DNA of 64,000 bases from Flavobacterium sp. N2270 (GCF_025947225.1 NZ_CP110005.1:2418001-2482000), one strand, 5' to 3'. Numbered from the stretch's first letter, positions 7,840-18,400 are shown. Made by a program: numbers and translations. Notes: generated by a model not told the origin, from the sequence alone.

Positions 7840-8424
7840 ATGAACTTCCTCGCCCATATTTTTCTTTCTGGTAATAACGATTTAATTAAGATTGGAAACT
7901 TCATGGCCGATGGTATTCGTGGAAATGATTATTTAGAGTATCCTGAAGAAATTCAAAAAGGAATTATTTTACATAGAGCCATTGATACTTTTACAGATGC
8001 TCATTCTATTTGGCGACAAAGTAAGCATAGATTACATGAACGATACGGACATTATTCGGGGGTGATTATCGATATCTTGTACGATCATTTTTTAGCTAAA
8101 AATTGGAATACTTATTCTAATGAAAATTTAGAAGATTATGTAAATCGTTTTTATCAATCACTAAAAGATAACTATGAAATTTTAAGTCCGAAAACAAAAA
8201 AACTAATGCCTTACATGATTGAAAGTAATTGGTTAGTTTGTTATGCTTCTATAGCAGGAATTGAACGAATTCTTTTTCAAATGGATTATAGAACCAAACA
8301 CAGAGCACATATGCATAATGCTGTGCAAGAATTACAAGAATTTTACACTGAATTTGAAGAAGAGTTTACTTTATTTTTTGAAGATTTAATTGAAATGGTT
8401 GAAGATTTTAATACTAAACATTAG
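7840..8424 (+). CDS. acpH: Acyl carrier protein phosphodiesterase (DUF479/AcpH)
   Basis: 194 residues, the usual AcpH length. The N terminus M-N-F-L-A-H-I-F-L-S and the segment G-N-F-M-A-D-G-I-R-G, followed by G-I-I-L-H-R-A-I-D-T-F-T-D-A-H, are the HD-like histidine and aspartate signatures of the family. The enzyme removes the 4'-phosphopantetheine arm from acyl carrier protein, giving apo-ACP. It is monocistronic or reads into the ClC gene 51 bp downstream. Confidence 0.88.
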   Translation: MNFLAHIFLSGNNDLIKIGNFMADGIRGNDYLEYPEEIQKGIILHRAIDTFTDAHSIWRQSKHRLHERYGHYSGVIIDILYDHFLAKNWNTYSNENLEDYVNRFYQSLKDNYEILSPKTKKLMPYMIESNWLVCYASIAGIERILFQMDYRTKHRAHMHNAVQELQEFYTEFEEEFTLFFEDLIEMVEDFNTKH

Positions 8425-8475
8425 TATAACTTTTAATTAAAAAGTAACTTCGCAAAAATCAAATTTTATTCCAAA

Positions 8476-10293
8476 ATGCCAGAAAAAAAAGGGAGCACTT
8501 TTTTTCGATTTATAACAAAACTATTCAAACGTTTAGAGCGATTTATTTTTGTATTAAAAACCATGTTGACACCTAGGCAATTTATTTATTTATCTTGCAT
8601 TTTGGTTGGAATTTCTTCTGCTTTAGCAGTGATTTTCTTAAAAACATTTGCGCATTGGGTTTATACATCAGCACAATATTTAGATGGTTATTTACATTTA
8701 CCCTATAGCAATAGTTTAATACCTGTTATTGGAATTGTTCTAACTGTTTTTGTAGTAGCAAAATTTTTAGACGGAAGCATTCAAAAAGGAACTTCTCACA
8801 TTATGTACGCCGTTGCTAAAAACGGAGGAATACTTCCTAAAAAGCAAATGTATTCTCAAATTTTAACCAGTTCGCTTACGGTTGGACTTGGTGGAAGTGC
8901 AGGTTTAGAATCTCCAATTACAATAACTGGTGCTGCATTTGGAAGTAATTATGCTCAAAATTACCGCTTAAATTATAAAGACAGAAGTCTTTTATTAGCT
9001 TGTGGAGTTTCATCTGGCATTGCAGCTGCTTTTAATGCACCTATTGCTGGTGTGCTTTTCGCCATTGAAGTTGTTTTAGCGGAAATAAGTATAACCGCCT
9101 TTATTCCTATCATGATTAGTGCTGCAACTGGCGCTTTAATTTCAACTATTTTATTAAATGAAGACATATTACTTTCATTTAAAAATGTAAAAGAATTCGA
9201 TTATCATAATATCCATTTTTATATTGTTTTAGGGCTACTTTCAGGATTAGTATCCATTTATTACGCAAGAATATTTAGAAAATTAGAACATTTTTTTAGT
9301 AATAGCAAATTAGGAACTTACCGAAAAGCTTTATTTGGAGCCAGTTTACTGGCCATTTTAATATTTCTTTTCCCAACATTATTTGGTGAAGGATATCTTA
9401 GTATAAAAACTATAGCCAATAATCATCCTGAAAAAATATTAGAAAACACACTTCTTGCAAATTTTAAAGACTCTAAATGGGTTCTTTTATTGTTTGTAGG
9501 AATTACAATGCTTGCCAAAGTTTTTGCAACCGGACTAACCATAGGTTCTGGTGGAAACGGAGGAAATTTCGCTCCTTCTCTATTTGTAGGTTCTTATTTA
9601 GGCTTTGTTTTAGCTTACTTTGTAAACCTAACTGGACTTTCAAAACTTCCTGTAACTAATTTTACTTTAGTAGGAATGGCAGGAATTTTAAGTGGATTAT
9701 TTCACGCACCGCTAACAGCTATTTTTCTTATTGCAGAAATTACAAGTGGTTATGAGTTAATGGTTCCGTTAATGATTGTTTCCTCTGTAAGTTATGCGCT
9801 ATCAAAACGTTTTGAACCTTATTCATTTGACATTAAGCATTTAGCCGATAAAGGAGAAGTTTTTACCAACAATAAAGATAAAAATATATTAACCACTTTA
9901 GAACTTTCTAAATTAGTACAAAGAGACTACAAGTCTGTTTCTAATTCAAATAATTTAGTGGAATTAGTGGAAGTGATTAAAACATCAGACGAAGGTGTTT
10001 TTCCTGTACTTAATGACAAAAGTGAATTAGAAGGAATTCTTTATTTGGATAATATTCGTAATTATATTTTTACTCCTTTTAAGATAAAATATACTACTAT
10101 TGCTGAAATAATGGAACAACCTAAAGAAATTGTTTTTTATGATGAAACCATGGAAACAGTAATGATTAAGTTCGAAAAAAGCGGTTTACCTTTTCTTCCT
10201 GTGCTTCAAAAAGGAAAACTAATAGGAATCATTTCTAAACAATTTGTTTTAGAAAAATACCGTGAAAAACTAAAAGAAATGATAATTGAATAA
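8476..10293 (+). CDS. ClC-family chloride channel/transporter with CBS pair
   Basis: 605 residues. A cytoplasmic N terminus of about 35 residues precedes a ClC membrane domain (about 36-445) and a C-terminal CBS pair (about 480-600). The gating-glutamate region reads G-G-S-A-G-L-E-S-P (Glu145), the variant seen in the G-S-A-G subfamily rather than the G-R-E-G-P of E. coli ClcA. The third selectivity motif is G-N-F-A-P-S (363-368). The retained gating glutamate is consistent with proton-coupled exchange, but ion and mode are inferred. A 4HBT thioesterase gene starts 11 bp after its stop. Confidence 0.92.
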   Translation: MPEKKGSTFFRFITKLFKRLERFIFVLKTMLTPRQFIYLSCILVGISSALAVIFLKTFAHWVYTSAQYLDGYLHLPYSNSLIPVIGIVLTVFVVAKFLDGSIQKGTSHIMYAVAKNGGILPKKQMYSQILTSSLTVGLGGSAGLESPITITGAAFGSNYAQNYRLNYKDRSLLLACGVSSGIAAAFNAPIAGVLFAIEVVLAEISITAFIPIMISAATGALISTILLNEDILLSFKNVKEFDYHNIHFYIVLGLLSGLVSIYYARIFRKLEHFFSNSKLGTYRKALFGASLLAILIFLFPTLFGEGYLSIKTIANNHPEKILENTLLANFKDSKWVLLLFVGITMLAKVFATGLTIGSGGNGGNFAPSLFVGSYLGFVLAYFVNLTGLSKLPVTNFTLVGMAGILSGLFHAPLTAIFLIAEITSGYELMVPLMIVSSVSYALSKRFEPYSFDIKHLADKGEVFTNNKDKNILTTLELSKLVQRDYKSVSNSNNLVELVEVIKTSDEGVFPVLNDKSELEGILYLDNIRNYIFTPFKIKYTTIAEIMEQPKEIVFYDETMETVMIKFEKSGLPFLPVLQKGKLIGIISKQFVLEKYREKLKEMIIE

Positions 10294-10304
10294 ATACATA
10301 AAAT

Positions 10305-10751
10305 ATGCAACCTATAAATACTAAAGATTTTAAATTTTCAATGCCGTTAAACATTCGTTGGAATGACCTTGACCCATTAAATCATGTAAACAACGTATAC
10401 TATTTTGAATATTTTCAAATAGGTCGTGGGTATTATATGCCAACCGCTTGCCCAAAGTGGGATTGGACAAAAAACATGTTTGTAATTGCACATATAGAAT
10501 GTGATTATTTTAAAGAATTACAGATTACTGCTATTCAACCAACTATTAAAATAAGAACTTCTGCATTAGGTTCTAAAAGTTTTGATATTGAGTATTTAAT
10601 TACAAGTTTAGATAAAGATAATAACGAAATTATTCACGCTAAAGGAATGAGTACTCAAGTTTTAATTGATATTTCAATAAAAAAATCTATTGAAATTACC
10701 GATTGGTTACGCCAATCAATTCTAAGCTATGAACCAGCATTGAAAGCTTAA
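10305..10751 (+). CDS. 4HBT-fold acyl-CoA thioesterase
   Basis: 148 residues with the hot-dog signature R-W-N-D-L-D-P-L-N-H-V-N-N-V-Y-Y near residue 20: the catalytic aspartate, histidine and N-N pair of the 4-hydroxybenzoyl-CoA thioesterase/FadM/YbgC group. It is expected to hydrolyse an acyl-CoA in the cytoplasm; substrate unknown. It follows the ClC gene closely and is probably cotranscribed with it. Confidence 0.85.
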   Translation: MQPINTKDFKFSMPLNIRWNDLDPLNHVNNVYYFEYFQIGRGYYMPTACPKWDWTKNMFVIAHIECDYFKELQITAIQPTIKIRTSALGSKSFDIEYLITSLDKDNNEIIHAKGMSTQVLIDISIKKSIEITDWLRQSILSYEPALKA

Positions 10752-10814
10752 TCGTTTTATTTTATTAACAGAATATTCTATTTCAGTGCATTAGCAAATC
10801 TACACATTAAATTG

Positions 10815-10822
10815 TATTTTTG
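10815..10822 (+). promoter_or_regulatory. -7 box (TATTTTTG) of uvrA
   Basis: Exact TAnnTTTG, 16 bp before the uvrA ATG at 10839. TTAG 20 bp upstream is a weak -33. No SOS-type operator was recognised. Confidence 0.55.
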
Positions 10823-10838
10823 CATTTTGTAAAAAACT

Positions 10839-13670
10839 ATGTTAAATACAGACGATACAATAGAAATTATTGGCGCTCGCGTTCATAATTTAAAAAATAT
10901 AGATGTTACCATTCCAAGAGAAAAACTAGTTGTTATTACTGGTTTATCTGGTTCTGGAAAATCTTCACTTGCTTTTGATACTATCTATGCCGAAGGTCAA
11001 CGTCGTTATATAGAAACTTTTTCTGCTTATGCACGTCAGTTTTTAGGCGGTTTAGAACGACCAGATGTTGATAAAATTGATGGACTTTCTCCTGTTATTG
11101 CCATTGAGCAAAAAACAACGAGTAAAAGTCCGCGTTCTACTGTGGGTACCATTACAGAAATTTACGATTTCTTGCGTTTATTATATGCTAGAGCTGGTGA
11201 AGCTTTCAGTTATAATTCTGGCGAAAAAATGGTTTCCTATTCTGATGAACAAATCAAAGAGTTAATACTCGAAAACTTCAACGGAAAACGCATTAACATT
11301 TTAGCTCCAGCGGTTCGTTCTAGAAAAGGACACTACCGTGAATTATTTGAGCAAATTGCAAAACAAGGTTTTCTAAAAGTTAGAATAGACGGAGTTATAA
11401 CTGATTTGACTTACGGAATGAAGGTAGATCGTTACAAAACGCACGATATAGAAATTGTTATTGATAGAATGGCAATTGATATGAGCGAAGATACAGATAA
11501 ACGTTTAAATGAAAGCATTAAAACGGCAATGTATCATGGTGATGATGTAATGATGATTATAGAACAAGAAACGCAAGAAGTTCGTTTTTTTAGTCGAAAT
11601 TTAATGTGTCCAACTTCTGGAATTTCCTATCCAAATCCAGAACCAAATAATTTCTCATTCAATTCTCCAAAAGGGGCTTGTAGTAATTGTAACGGTCTTG
11701 GAACGGTTAATGAAATTAATCTACAAAAGATTATTCCTAACGGAAAATTATCCATAAAAAATGGTGGTTTTGCTCCATTAGGCGAAGCTAAAAACACATG
11801 GATTTTTAAACAATTGGAACTCATAGCTCATAAATATGAGTTTAAATTAACCGACCCTGTTGAAACCATTCCTCAAGAAGCAATGAACATCATTTTATAT
11901 GGTGGAAATGAAAAGTTTTCTGTAGTTTCAAAAGTGATGGGAATTACAAAAGATTATAAAATAGATTTTGAAGGAATTTCTAACTTCATCAAAAATCAGT
12001 ATGACGAAAGTGGTTCTGCATCTATAAAAAGATGGGCAAAAGAATTCATGGACGAATATACCTGTAGTGAATGTAACGGCTCTCGATTACGAAAAGAAGC
12101 ATTATATTTTAAACTTGATGATAAAAATATTGGTGATTTAGCACATATGGATATTTCTGAATTATCGATGTGGATTAAAAGTTTACCAAAAAATCTTTCA
12201 GAAAAACAAAATGCAATTGCAGTTGAAGTGATCAAAGAAATTGAAACTCGCTTGCAATTTCTATTAGATGTAGGTTTAGATTATTTATCATTAAACAGAA
12301 GTTCTAAATCGCTTTCTGGTGGTGAAGCACAACGTATTCGTTTAGCAACACAAATTGGGTCGCAATTAGTTGGTGTTTTATACATATTGGATGAACCGAG
12401 TATTGGTTTACACCAAAGAGACAACGAAAGATTAATAAAATCGTTAGAAAACTTACGTGATATAGGAAATTCAGTTATTGTTGTAGAACATGACAAAGAC
12501 ATGATTGAACGTGCCGATTATGTAATTGATATTGGACCAAAAGCAGGTCGTTTTGGAGGAAAAATAATTAGCGAAGGAACACCAAAAGAAATGTTACTGG
12601 GTAATACCATTACTGCACAATACATGAACGGTAAAATGAAAATTGAAGTTCCTAAAGAACGTAGAGTTGGTAATGGAAAAACCTTAAAACTTTCAGGAGC
12701 AACTGGTAATAACTTAAAAAACGTTACAGTTGAATTTCCTTTAGGACAACTAATTTGTGTTACTGGAGTTTCAGGAAGTGGAAAATCTACTTTAATTAAC
12801 GAAACCCTATATCCTATTTTAAATGCACATTTTTTCAATGCAGTAAAAAAACCACAACCTTATAAGAAAATTGAAGGTTTAGAGCATATTGATAAAGTAA
12901 TTGCAATTGACCAAAGTCCGATTGGAAGAACACCACGTAGTAATCCTGCAACGTATACCGATGTTTTTTCTGAAATAAGAAAACTATATACCATGACGCC
13001 AGAAGCGATGATTCGCGGGTATAAACCGGGTCGTTTTAGTTTTAATGTAAAAGGTGGCCGTTGCGAAACTTGCGAAGGTTCTGGAGTTCGTACAATTGAA
13101 ATGAGTTTCTTACCAGATGTTTATGTAGAATGTGAAACTTGTCAAGGAAAACGTTTTAACAGAGAAACATTAGAAATTAGATACAAAGGAAAATCAATTT
13201 CTGATGTATTGAATATGACTATGGATGAAGGTGTTGATTTCTTTGAAAATATTCCTAAAATTCACCGTAAGCTAAAAACCATACAAGATGTAGGTTTAGG
13301 TTACATAACGCTTGGACAACAAAGTACAACCCTTTCTGGTGGTGAAGCACAACGTATAAAGTTAGCATCTGAACTTTCTAAAAAAGATACTGGAAACACA
13401 TTTTATATTTTAGATGAACCGACAACTGGACTACATTTTGAAGACATACGTGTATTAATGGATGTTATAAACATACTTGTTGATAGAGGAAATACAGTAT
13501 TAATAATAGAACATAATTTAGATGTTGTTAAACTTGCCGATTATATTATTGATATTGGTTATGAAGGTGGTAAAGGCGGTGGGCAATTAGTAGCTAAAGG
13601 AACACCCGAAGAAATTATAAAAAATAAAAAAAGCTATACTGCTCAATTTTTGAAAAAAGAATTATCTTAG
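10839..13670 (+). CDS. uvrA: Excinuclease ABC subunit A
   Basis: 943 residues, full-length UvrA, the damage-recognition ATPase of nucleotide excision repair. There are two ABC modules: Walker A G-L-S-G-S-G-K-S at 35-42 and G-V-S-G-S-G-K-S-T near 643, and two L-S-G-G-E-A-Q-R-I signatures each followed by a L-D-E-P Walker B. Zinc-binding cysteine pairs are visible in the insertion domain (M-C-P ... C-S-N-C, C-S-E-C) and in the second module (C-E-T-C ... C-E-T-C). A LOG-family gene follows after 31 bp, so the two may share a transcript. Confidence 0.97.
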   Translation: MLNTDDTIEIIGARVHNLKNIDVTIPREKLVVITGLSGSGKSSLAFDTIYAEGQRRYIETFSAYARQFLGGLERPDVDKIDGLSPVIAIEQKTTSKSPRSTVGTITEIYDFLRLLYARAGEAFSYNSGEKMVSYSDEQIKELILENFNGKRINILAPAVRSRKGHYRELFEQIAKQGFLKVRIDGVITDLTYGMKVDRYKTHDIEIVIDRMAIDMSEDTDKRLNESIKTAMYHGDDVMMIIEQETQEVRFFSRNLMCPTSGISYPNPEPNNFSFNSPKGACSNCNGLGTVNEINLQKIIPNGKLSIKNGGFAPLGEAKNTWIFKQLELIAHKYEFKLTDPVETIPQEAMNIILYGGNEKFSVVSKVMGITKDYKIDFEGISNFIKNQYDESGSASIKRWAKEFMDEYTCSECNGSRLRKEALYFKLDDKNIGDLAHMDISELSMWIKSLPKNLSEKQNAIAVEVIKEIETRLQFLLDVGLDYLSLNRSSKSLSGGEAQRIRLATQIGSQLVGVLYILDEPSIGLHQRDNERLIKSLENLRDIGNSVIVVEHDKDMIERADYVIDIGPKAGRFGGKIISEGTPKEMLLGNTITAQYMNGKMKIEVPKERRVGNGKTLKLSGATGNNLKNVTVEFPLGQLICVTGVSGSGKSTLINETLYPILNAHFFNAVKKPQPYKKIEGLEHIDKVIAIDQSPIGRTPRSNPATYTDVFSEIRKLYTMTPEAMIRGYKPGRFSFNVKGGRCETCEGSGVRTIEMSFLPDVYVECETCQGKRFNRETLEIRYKGKSISDVLNMTMDEGVDFFENIPKIHRKLKTIQDVGLGYITLGQQSTTLSGGEAQRIKLASELSKKDTGNTFYILDEPTTGLHFEDIRVLMDVINILVDRGNTVLIIEHNLDVVKLADYIIDIGYEGGKGGGQLVAKGTPEEIIKNKKSYTAQFLKKELS

Positions 13671-13701
13671 CAGGCTTGTTTAATTTTAAAAAGAAAAGAA
13701 T

Positions 13702-14427
13702 ATGGCTTTAGAGCAATACGAAAACGACGATCACAGAATACAAGAAAAGTTTAAACAAAAAACTTGGAACGAAATACGTACAAATGATTCATGGGCGATT
13801 TTTAAAATCATGTCAGAATTTGTTAACGGATATGAAGCAATGGGTAAAATTGGCCCGTGTGTTTCTATATTTGGTTCAGCAAGAACAAAACCAGACGAAG
13901 AAACGTATTTATTAGCAGAAAAAATTGCTTATAAAATTAGTAAAGGTGGTTATGGAGTAATTACTGGCGGTGGTCCTGGAATAATGGAAGCGGGTAACAA
14001 AGGTGCTCATTTTGGTGGAGGAACTTCTGTAGGTTTAAACATTGAATTACCATTTGAACAACACTTTAACCCTTATATTGATAGAGATAAAAACTTAAAC
14101 TTTGACTACTTTTTCGTAAGAAAAGTAATGTTTGTAAAATATTCTCAAGGTTTTGTTGTAATGCCAGGTGGTTTTGGAACATTAGATGAAATGTTTGAAG
14201 CAATTACATTAATACAAACTAAGAAAATTGCAAAATTCCCTATTATTTTAGTAGGAACTAGCTTCTGGTCTGGATTAATTGATTGGGTAAAAGCAGTTTT
14301 AGTTGAAAAATACAAAACAGTAAGCCCTGGAGATTTAGACTTATTTACAATAGTAGATAATGAAGACCAAGTGCTTGAAGCGTTAGATAATTTCTATAAA
14401 AAATATAATTTATCTCCTAATTTCTAA
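13702..14427 (+). CDS. LOG-family Rossmann protein (nucleoside 5'-monophosphate phosphoribohydrolase-like)
   Basis: 241 residues. The two LOG signatures are present: G-G-G-P-G-I-M-E (89-96) and P-G-G-F-G-T-L-D-E (155-163). LOG proteins release a base from a nucleoside monophosphate, classically cytokinin ribotide; the physiological substrate in Bacteroidota is unknown. The N-terminal 50-residue helical extension is typical of the longer TIGR00730-like bacterial members. Confidence 0.88.
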   Translation: MALEQYENDDHRIQEKFKQKTWNEIRTNDSWAIFKIMSEFVNGYEAMGKIGPCVSIFGSARTKPDEETYLLAEKIAYKISKGGYGVITGGGPGIMEAGNKGAHFGGGTSVGLNIELPFEQHFNPYIDRDKNLNFDYFFVRKVMFVKYSQGFVVMPGGFGTLDEMFEAITLIQTKKIAKFPIILVGTSFWSGLIDWVKAVLVEKYKTVSPGDLDLFTIVDNEDQVLEALDNFYKKYNLSPNF

Positions 14428-14428
14428 T

Positions 14429-14460
14429 AAAAAAGGCTCAACTTAAATTGAGCCTTTTTT
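14429..14460. terminator. Bidirectional terminator
   Basis: Stem GGCTCAA / TTGAGCC (14435-14441, 14448-14454) with A and T runs, 6-nt loop, between convergent LOG and antiporter genes. Confidence 0.88.
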
Positions 14461-14471
14461 ATTTTTATATC

Positions 14472-15695
14472 TTAAAGCGGTACGTCTAAGTCCACAGAAA
14501 GTGTATCGTCATTTTTCTTATCAACAACTTCCTTTTCTTGTTTATTAAAAATCAACCCAACCATCATAAACAAAGCCGACAAGACAATTACTTGAATAAT
14601 CAACGCCTTACTTACAAAAGGAATTCTATTGGCTTCAGGAATACTTAAAAACAGTAATATCGTTATTAATCCTCTTGGTGCAATAAATAATAATGGCATT
14701 AATTTTACTTTAAAGAATGCTAATTGCATTGCTCTAATTAAATAAATCAATACAATAATACCTAATGCTATTCCGAATGTTTCTGGGTTTAAAACATCTT
14801 CAGTTTTCATTAAAAAGCCAAATAACAAAAAGAAAAGAGAACGTATTAAAAAAGCCGCTTCAGTAATTAATTCTTTAAACTTTTGCACCTCTTTATCTAA
14901 AGCCTTAGGTTTTAATTTATGAATCCATTCAAATTTATCTAATTCATCAAAGTTTTCCATTATTAAACCAAAAAACATAATAAAAATTAAAGCTGGTAAA
15001 TGATAAACTTCAGAAACAGCAAAAATTAAAATAATTAATAAAGCTATAGGTGCAAATTTTACATGGTGATCAATTTTACTTAATAAAAAAGCCAAAAATG
15101 CTGTTGCTATAAAAGATATTCCTATCATTATTAAGATTTGTAATCCAAAATGCATAACCGAATTAAAATCAATTACTGCATTTAAAACAATAAAATTAAA
15201 GAATAAAACACCTATAATATCAGATAAACTACTTTCATATATGGCAAATTCTTTATTAAATGAGTTTAAATGACCAACACTTGATATTGCTATTGCACTA
15301 CTTATAATACATAATGGTATTGCATTTATTAATCCGTCTTTAAAACTAACTTCTAAAATATAACTAAAAGCAAAAGCAATAATAAATGCAGTAATTATCA
15401 AAGGAACAATTGCTGTTATAAATGTTTTATTTACGAATGGAAGTTTTTCTTTATTTAACTTTAACTCTAACGAACCTTCTAAAACGATAAGTACTAAACC
15501 AACCGAACCTAAAATAGGCAATAAAGGGTTTAAATCTGGAATAACAATATGAAAAACATCAGAAGCCTGTTTTACAAACCAACCCAAAATTAGAAGTAAA
15601 ATTACTGACGGAATTTTTGTTTTAGATGATGAAATTGTAAAAATGTATGCTAAAAGCAACAACGTACAAATAGTAATTATAATAACAAAATTCAT
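14472..15695 (-). CDS. Cation:proton antiporter (Na+/H+ exchanger domain)
   Basis: 407 residues, almost entirely hydrophobic, with about 11-12 transmembrane helices of the PF00999 type and no C-terminal nucleotide-binding domain. The segment G-S-V-G-L-V-L-I-V-L-E-G-S-L-E-L in helix 3 matches this family, where many homologs read F-x-x-G-L. A short charged tail ends the protein. The transported ion cannot be read directly. It is convergent with LOG and divergent from the LETM1-related gene. Confidence 0.85.
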   Translation of the reverse strand: MNFVIIITICTLLLLAYIFTISSSKTKIPSVILLLILGWFVKQASDVFHIVIPDLNPLLPILGSVGLVLIVLEGSLELKLNKEKLPFVNKTFITAIVPLIITAFIIAFAFSYILEVSFKDGLINAIPLCIISSAIAISSVGHLNSFNKEFAIYESSLSDIIGVLFFNFIVLNAVIDFNSVMHFGLQILIMIGISFIATAFLAFLLSKIDHHVKFAPIALLIILIFAVSEVYHLPALIFIMFFGLIMENFDELDKFEWIHKLKPKALDKEVQKFKELITEAAFLIRSLFFLLFGFLMKTEDVLNPETFGIALGIIVLIYLIRAMQLAFFKVKLMPLLFIAPRGLITILLFLSIPEANRIPFVSKALIIQVIVLSALFMMVGLIFNKQEKEVVDKKNDDTLSVDLDVPL

Positions 15696-15758
15696 ATATT
15701 TTTTTTAGCAAGATAAAAATAGTTTTGGAAATTAAACCATTTAAAAAAAAGTTTTTTC

Positions 15759-15766
15759 TAAATTTG
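15759..15766 (+). promoter_or_regulatory. -7 box (TAAATTTG) of the LETM1-related gene
   Basis: Exact TAnnTTTG, 18 bp before ATG 15785; no good -33. Confidence 0.45.
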
Positions 15767-15784
15767 ACCTAACATTTTAAACTC

Positions 15785-16981
15785 ATGATAAACCCTTCAA
15801 TTAATGGTTGGATAGAAAAATTTTTTGTCGAAAATGACTTAAATTTTATCGACTATTCAAATGATTATAATACATTTTATTCAGATATTAGACAATCTGG
15901 GTTTATTTATGGCCATGTTGTTTCTTTAAATTTAAAAACTCCAATTGACTTAAAAGGTTTATCTCATGATGAAGTTACCAAAATAGCTTTACTTAACTCA
16001 ATGTTTTCTATTTATAGAATTGTGAAGCAAAACAAAATTAAAGAAGATTTTATAACACAAATTAATCTTTTTTATAAAAAAATTCAACATGAAAATTACA
16101 ACTTTCTTAATAAGTTATTACCTTCTGGAAGTCAGGTTTCTATTCTAGAAAGCAATTTAAATGACCGAATTCAGACTAATAATAATATTATAAGTAAGAA
16201 TTTTTCGCATATAATTACAAATGCCTTATTGTTTTTAGATGTTTTAGCCTTTCATGAATATTTAGTTAAAAAAGATTTAAGTACAAAGTACTTAAAGGAG
16301 TTTGAACTAAATTGTATAAAAGTAGTATCATTGGCCTTTTCAATTAAAAAAGTAAAATCTAATTATGATGAATTATTAATTAAACTGTTTGAAAACTCAC
16401 TTCGTTATACTAAATTTAAAAGTGTTGGCAATTTGCAGTTAGAAACCATTCCATTAGAGAAATATGATTTTGAAATTGAAAAATTATATTTATTAGATTT
16501 AGCTCAAATGGCACTTTGGAGTGATGAGCTTTTAGAAATTGACGAAAATATTTTTTTAAATAAATTAGCTTTAAAACTTAATGTTCCTTTAAATAATCTA
16601 ATTGAAAGTACAACTACAATTAATATTTTTATAAAAGAATATAAAAATGAAATTCCGTTTTTCAACTATTCAAATCCGGTGAAACATTTTTATGATCAAA
16701 CTAATAATACAGTTACAAAGTTAATAACACGAAATAAAAAAAGACTTACAAAAGAAATTATTGAAAGTAAAGAATTAATGATTTTATTGGCTCAGTCTAC
16801 AACTCGAGAATTAGATTCTGATGAAAAAAAGAAAGTAAAAAAACAATTATTAGACATCTGCAAATCGGTGCCATCGCTAACTATTTTTTTACTTCCTGGT
16901 GGTGGAATACTTTTACCTATTTTAATAAAATATATTCCTCAATTATTACCTTCTGCCTTTAATGAAAATTTAGAAGATTAA
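15785..16981 (+). CDS. LETM1-related (biofilm-associated type) protein
   Basis: 398 residues, mostly helical and soluble-looking until the C terminus. Residues about 355-392 carry the LETM1-like signature C-K-S-V-P-S-L-T-I-F-L-L-P-G-G-G-I-L-L-P-I, followed by P-Q-L-L-P-S-A-F. In mitochondria this element belongs to a cation/proton exchanger; in Bacteroidota relatives are annotated as LETM1-related biofilm-associated proteins, role unproven. The middle (about 220-300) has a TerB-like feel (L-L-D-L-A-Q-M-A-L-W-S-D-E-L-L-E-I-D-E), which is an inference. Its stop overlaps that of the convergent carbonic anhydrase gene. Confidence 0.72.
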   Translation: MINPSINGWIEKFFVENDLNFIDYSNDYNTFYSDIRQSGFIYGHVVSLNLKTPIDLKGLSHDEVTKIALLNSMFSIYRIVKQNKIKEDFITQINLFYKKIQHENYNFLNKLLPSGSQVSILESNLNDRIQTNNNIISKNFSHIITNALLFLDVLAFHEYLVKKDLSTKYLKEFELNCIKVVSLAFSIKKVKSNYDELLIKLFENSLRYTKFKSVGNLQLETIPLEKYDFEIEKLYLLDLAQMALWSDELLEIDENIFLNKLALKLNVPLNNLIESTTTINIFIKEYKNEIPFFNYSNPVKHFYDQTNNTVTKLITRNKKRLTKEIIESKELMILLAQSTTRELDSDEKKKVKKQLLDICKSVPSLTIFLLPGGGILLPILIKYIPQLLPSAFNENLED

Positions 16982-17613
16982 AATTTTAATTGATAAACGT
17001 TATCTAAATCTTTATCACAACTAAAATTTACACCTAAATCGGTAACATAACCTGAATTTAAACCATAAACCCATCCGTGAATACTTAATTCTTGACCGTT
17101 TTTCCATGCAGATTGAACAATAGATGTTTTGGCTAAATCAAATACTTGTTCTTTAACGTTAATCTCTACAAACTTATTAAAACGTTCTGATTCATCAGTT
17201 ATAGCGTTTAATTCTTCTTTATGAAAACGATAAACATCTTTTATATGACGAACCCAATTGTCTATTATTCCAATAGAACTATTACCCATTGCTGCTTTTA
17301 CTCCACCACACCCATAATGACCGCATACAATAACATGTTTCACTTTTAAAGCATTAACAGCGTAATCTAATACACTTAACATGTTCATATCACTGTGTAC
17401 AACCATATTGGCAATGTTTCTATGTACAAAAACTTCACCAGGTTCGGCTCCAATAATTTCATTTGCAGGCACACGACTATCCGAGCAACCAATCCATAAC
17501 AATGGGGGTTGCTGACCTTCGGCTAAATTGTTAAAATATTCAGGGTTTATTTGAAGTTTTTCATTAACCCATTTTTTATTATTTTCTAATATTTTTTTAT
17601 AAAAATCGCTCAT
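16978..17613 (-). CDS. Beta-carbonic anhydrase
   Basis: 211 residues, similar in length and motifs to E. coli Can. Zinc ligands and the catalytic dyad are C-S-D-S-R (Cys43, Asp45) and C-G-H-Y-G-C-G-G (His99, Cys102). It interconverts CO2 and bicarbonate in the cytoplasm. It follows the SulP and second carbonic anhydrase genes on the same strand, but a terminator and a TATATTTG box in the 87-bp gap imply its own transcript. Confidence 0.93.
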   Translation of the reverse strand: MSDFYKKILENNKKWVNEKLQINPEYFNNLAEGQQPPLLWIGCSDSRVPANEIIGAEPGEVFVHRNIANMVVHSDMNMLSVLDYAVNALKVKHVIVCGHYGCGGVKAAMGNSSIGIIDNWVRHIKDVYRFHKEELNAITDESERFNKFVEINVKEQVFDLAKTSIVQSAWKNGQELSIHGWVYGLNSGYVTDLGVNFSCDKDLDNVYQLKF

Positions 17614-17633
17614 AAACTTTATTTAGCTCTAAT

Positions 17634-17641
17634 CAAATATA
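17634..17641 (-). promoter_or_regulatory. Minus-strand -7 box (TATATTTG) of the carbonic anhydrase gene
   Basis: CAAATATA on plus, exact TAnnTTTG on minus, 20 bp before the ATG at 17613 and directly after a terminator. Confidence 0.65.
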
Positions 17642-17642
17642 G

Positions 17643-17678
17643 AATAAAAAAACGCCAAAATAAATATTCTTGACGTTC
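17643..17678 (-). terminator. Terminator after the SulP-carbonic anhydrase pair
   Basis: On minus: AACGTCAA / TTGGCGTT (17670-17677 and 17651-17658, one G-T pair) followed by a T run. It separates the two carbonic anhydrase genes. Confidence 0.7.
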
Positions 17679-17700
17679 TTATACTATTTTGATATTAATA

Positions 17701-18384
17701 TTAATGTCTTAAATCAGCTACTGAAAATGAAGGATTTAAATCGTCCTTAATATACATAACTTCATCATAAAAAGTTACTTTTCCGGTTTCAATATCATGC
17801 ATTGCACCAACAATTCCGATAGAGCCTTCTTCGACCATTTGCTCTAAAACAAAACTTCTTTCGATAATGTTTTTTACACTTCTCTTTACATTAATTGACG
17901 AAACATTTTCTACAAAAGTTTCATTTTTTGCATTTCTATTTTCTTTAGTTTCATTTTCTTGGTAAACTGCCGGTTGAATTTTAGATAATAATTCGGTTAA
18001 ATTACCCATTTCAACATGATCACAAGCACCTTTTACAGCTCCACATTTACTATGTCCTAAAACCACAATTAACTTTGAACCTGCAACTTTACAAGCAAAC
18101 TCCATACTTCCCAAAATATCTGTATTTACAATATTTCCGGCAATTCGAACAGAAAAAATATCTCCTAATCCTTGATCGAAAATTAATTCTGCTGAAGTTC
18201 TACTATCAATACAACTTAAAATGGTAGCAAATGGCCATTGACCTTCAATAGTATCATTTACTTGTTCTAATAAATTTCTATGTGCTTTTAGGTTATTTAT
18301 AAATCTATTATTTCCTTCAGTTAATAATTCTAATGCTTTTCTAGGCGTGATTTTATCTTGTAATTCTTTATTTAATGTTTTCAT
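17701..18384 (-). CDS. Beta-carbonic anhydrase, SulP-associated
   Basis: 227 residues, a second beta-type enzyme only distantly similar to the one at 16978. Ligands are C-I-D-S-R (Cys58, Asp60) and G-H-S-K-C-G-A (His111, Cys114). It starts 16 bp after the SulP stop, an arrangement common for SulP bicarbonate transporters, where the enzyme can hydrate CO2 or use the imported bicarbonate. Acidic and lysine-rich insert around 140-160. Confidence 0.92.
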   Translation of the reverse strand: MKTLNKELQDKITPRKALELLTEGNNRFINNLKAHRNLLEQVNDTIEGQWPFATILSCIDSRTSAELIFDQGLGDIFSVRIAGNIVNTDILGSMEFACKVAGSKLIVVLGHSKCGAVKGACDHVEMGNLTELLSKIQPAVYQENETKENRNAKNETFVENVSSINVKRSVKNIIERSFVLEQMVEEGSIGIVGAMHDIETGKVTFYDEVMYIKDDLNPSFSVADLRH

Positions 18385-18400
18385 AATTATTTATTATAAA

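Noticed and set aside
11627..12838. Minus-strand frames inside uvrA
   Set aside because: Shadows of uvrA, which is intact on plus.
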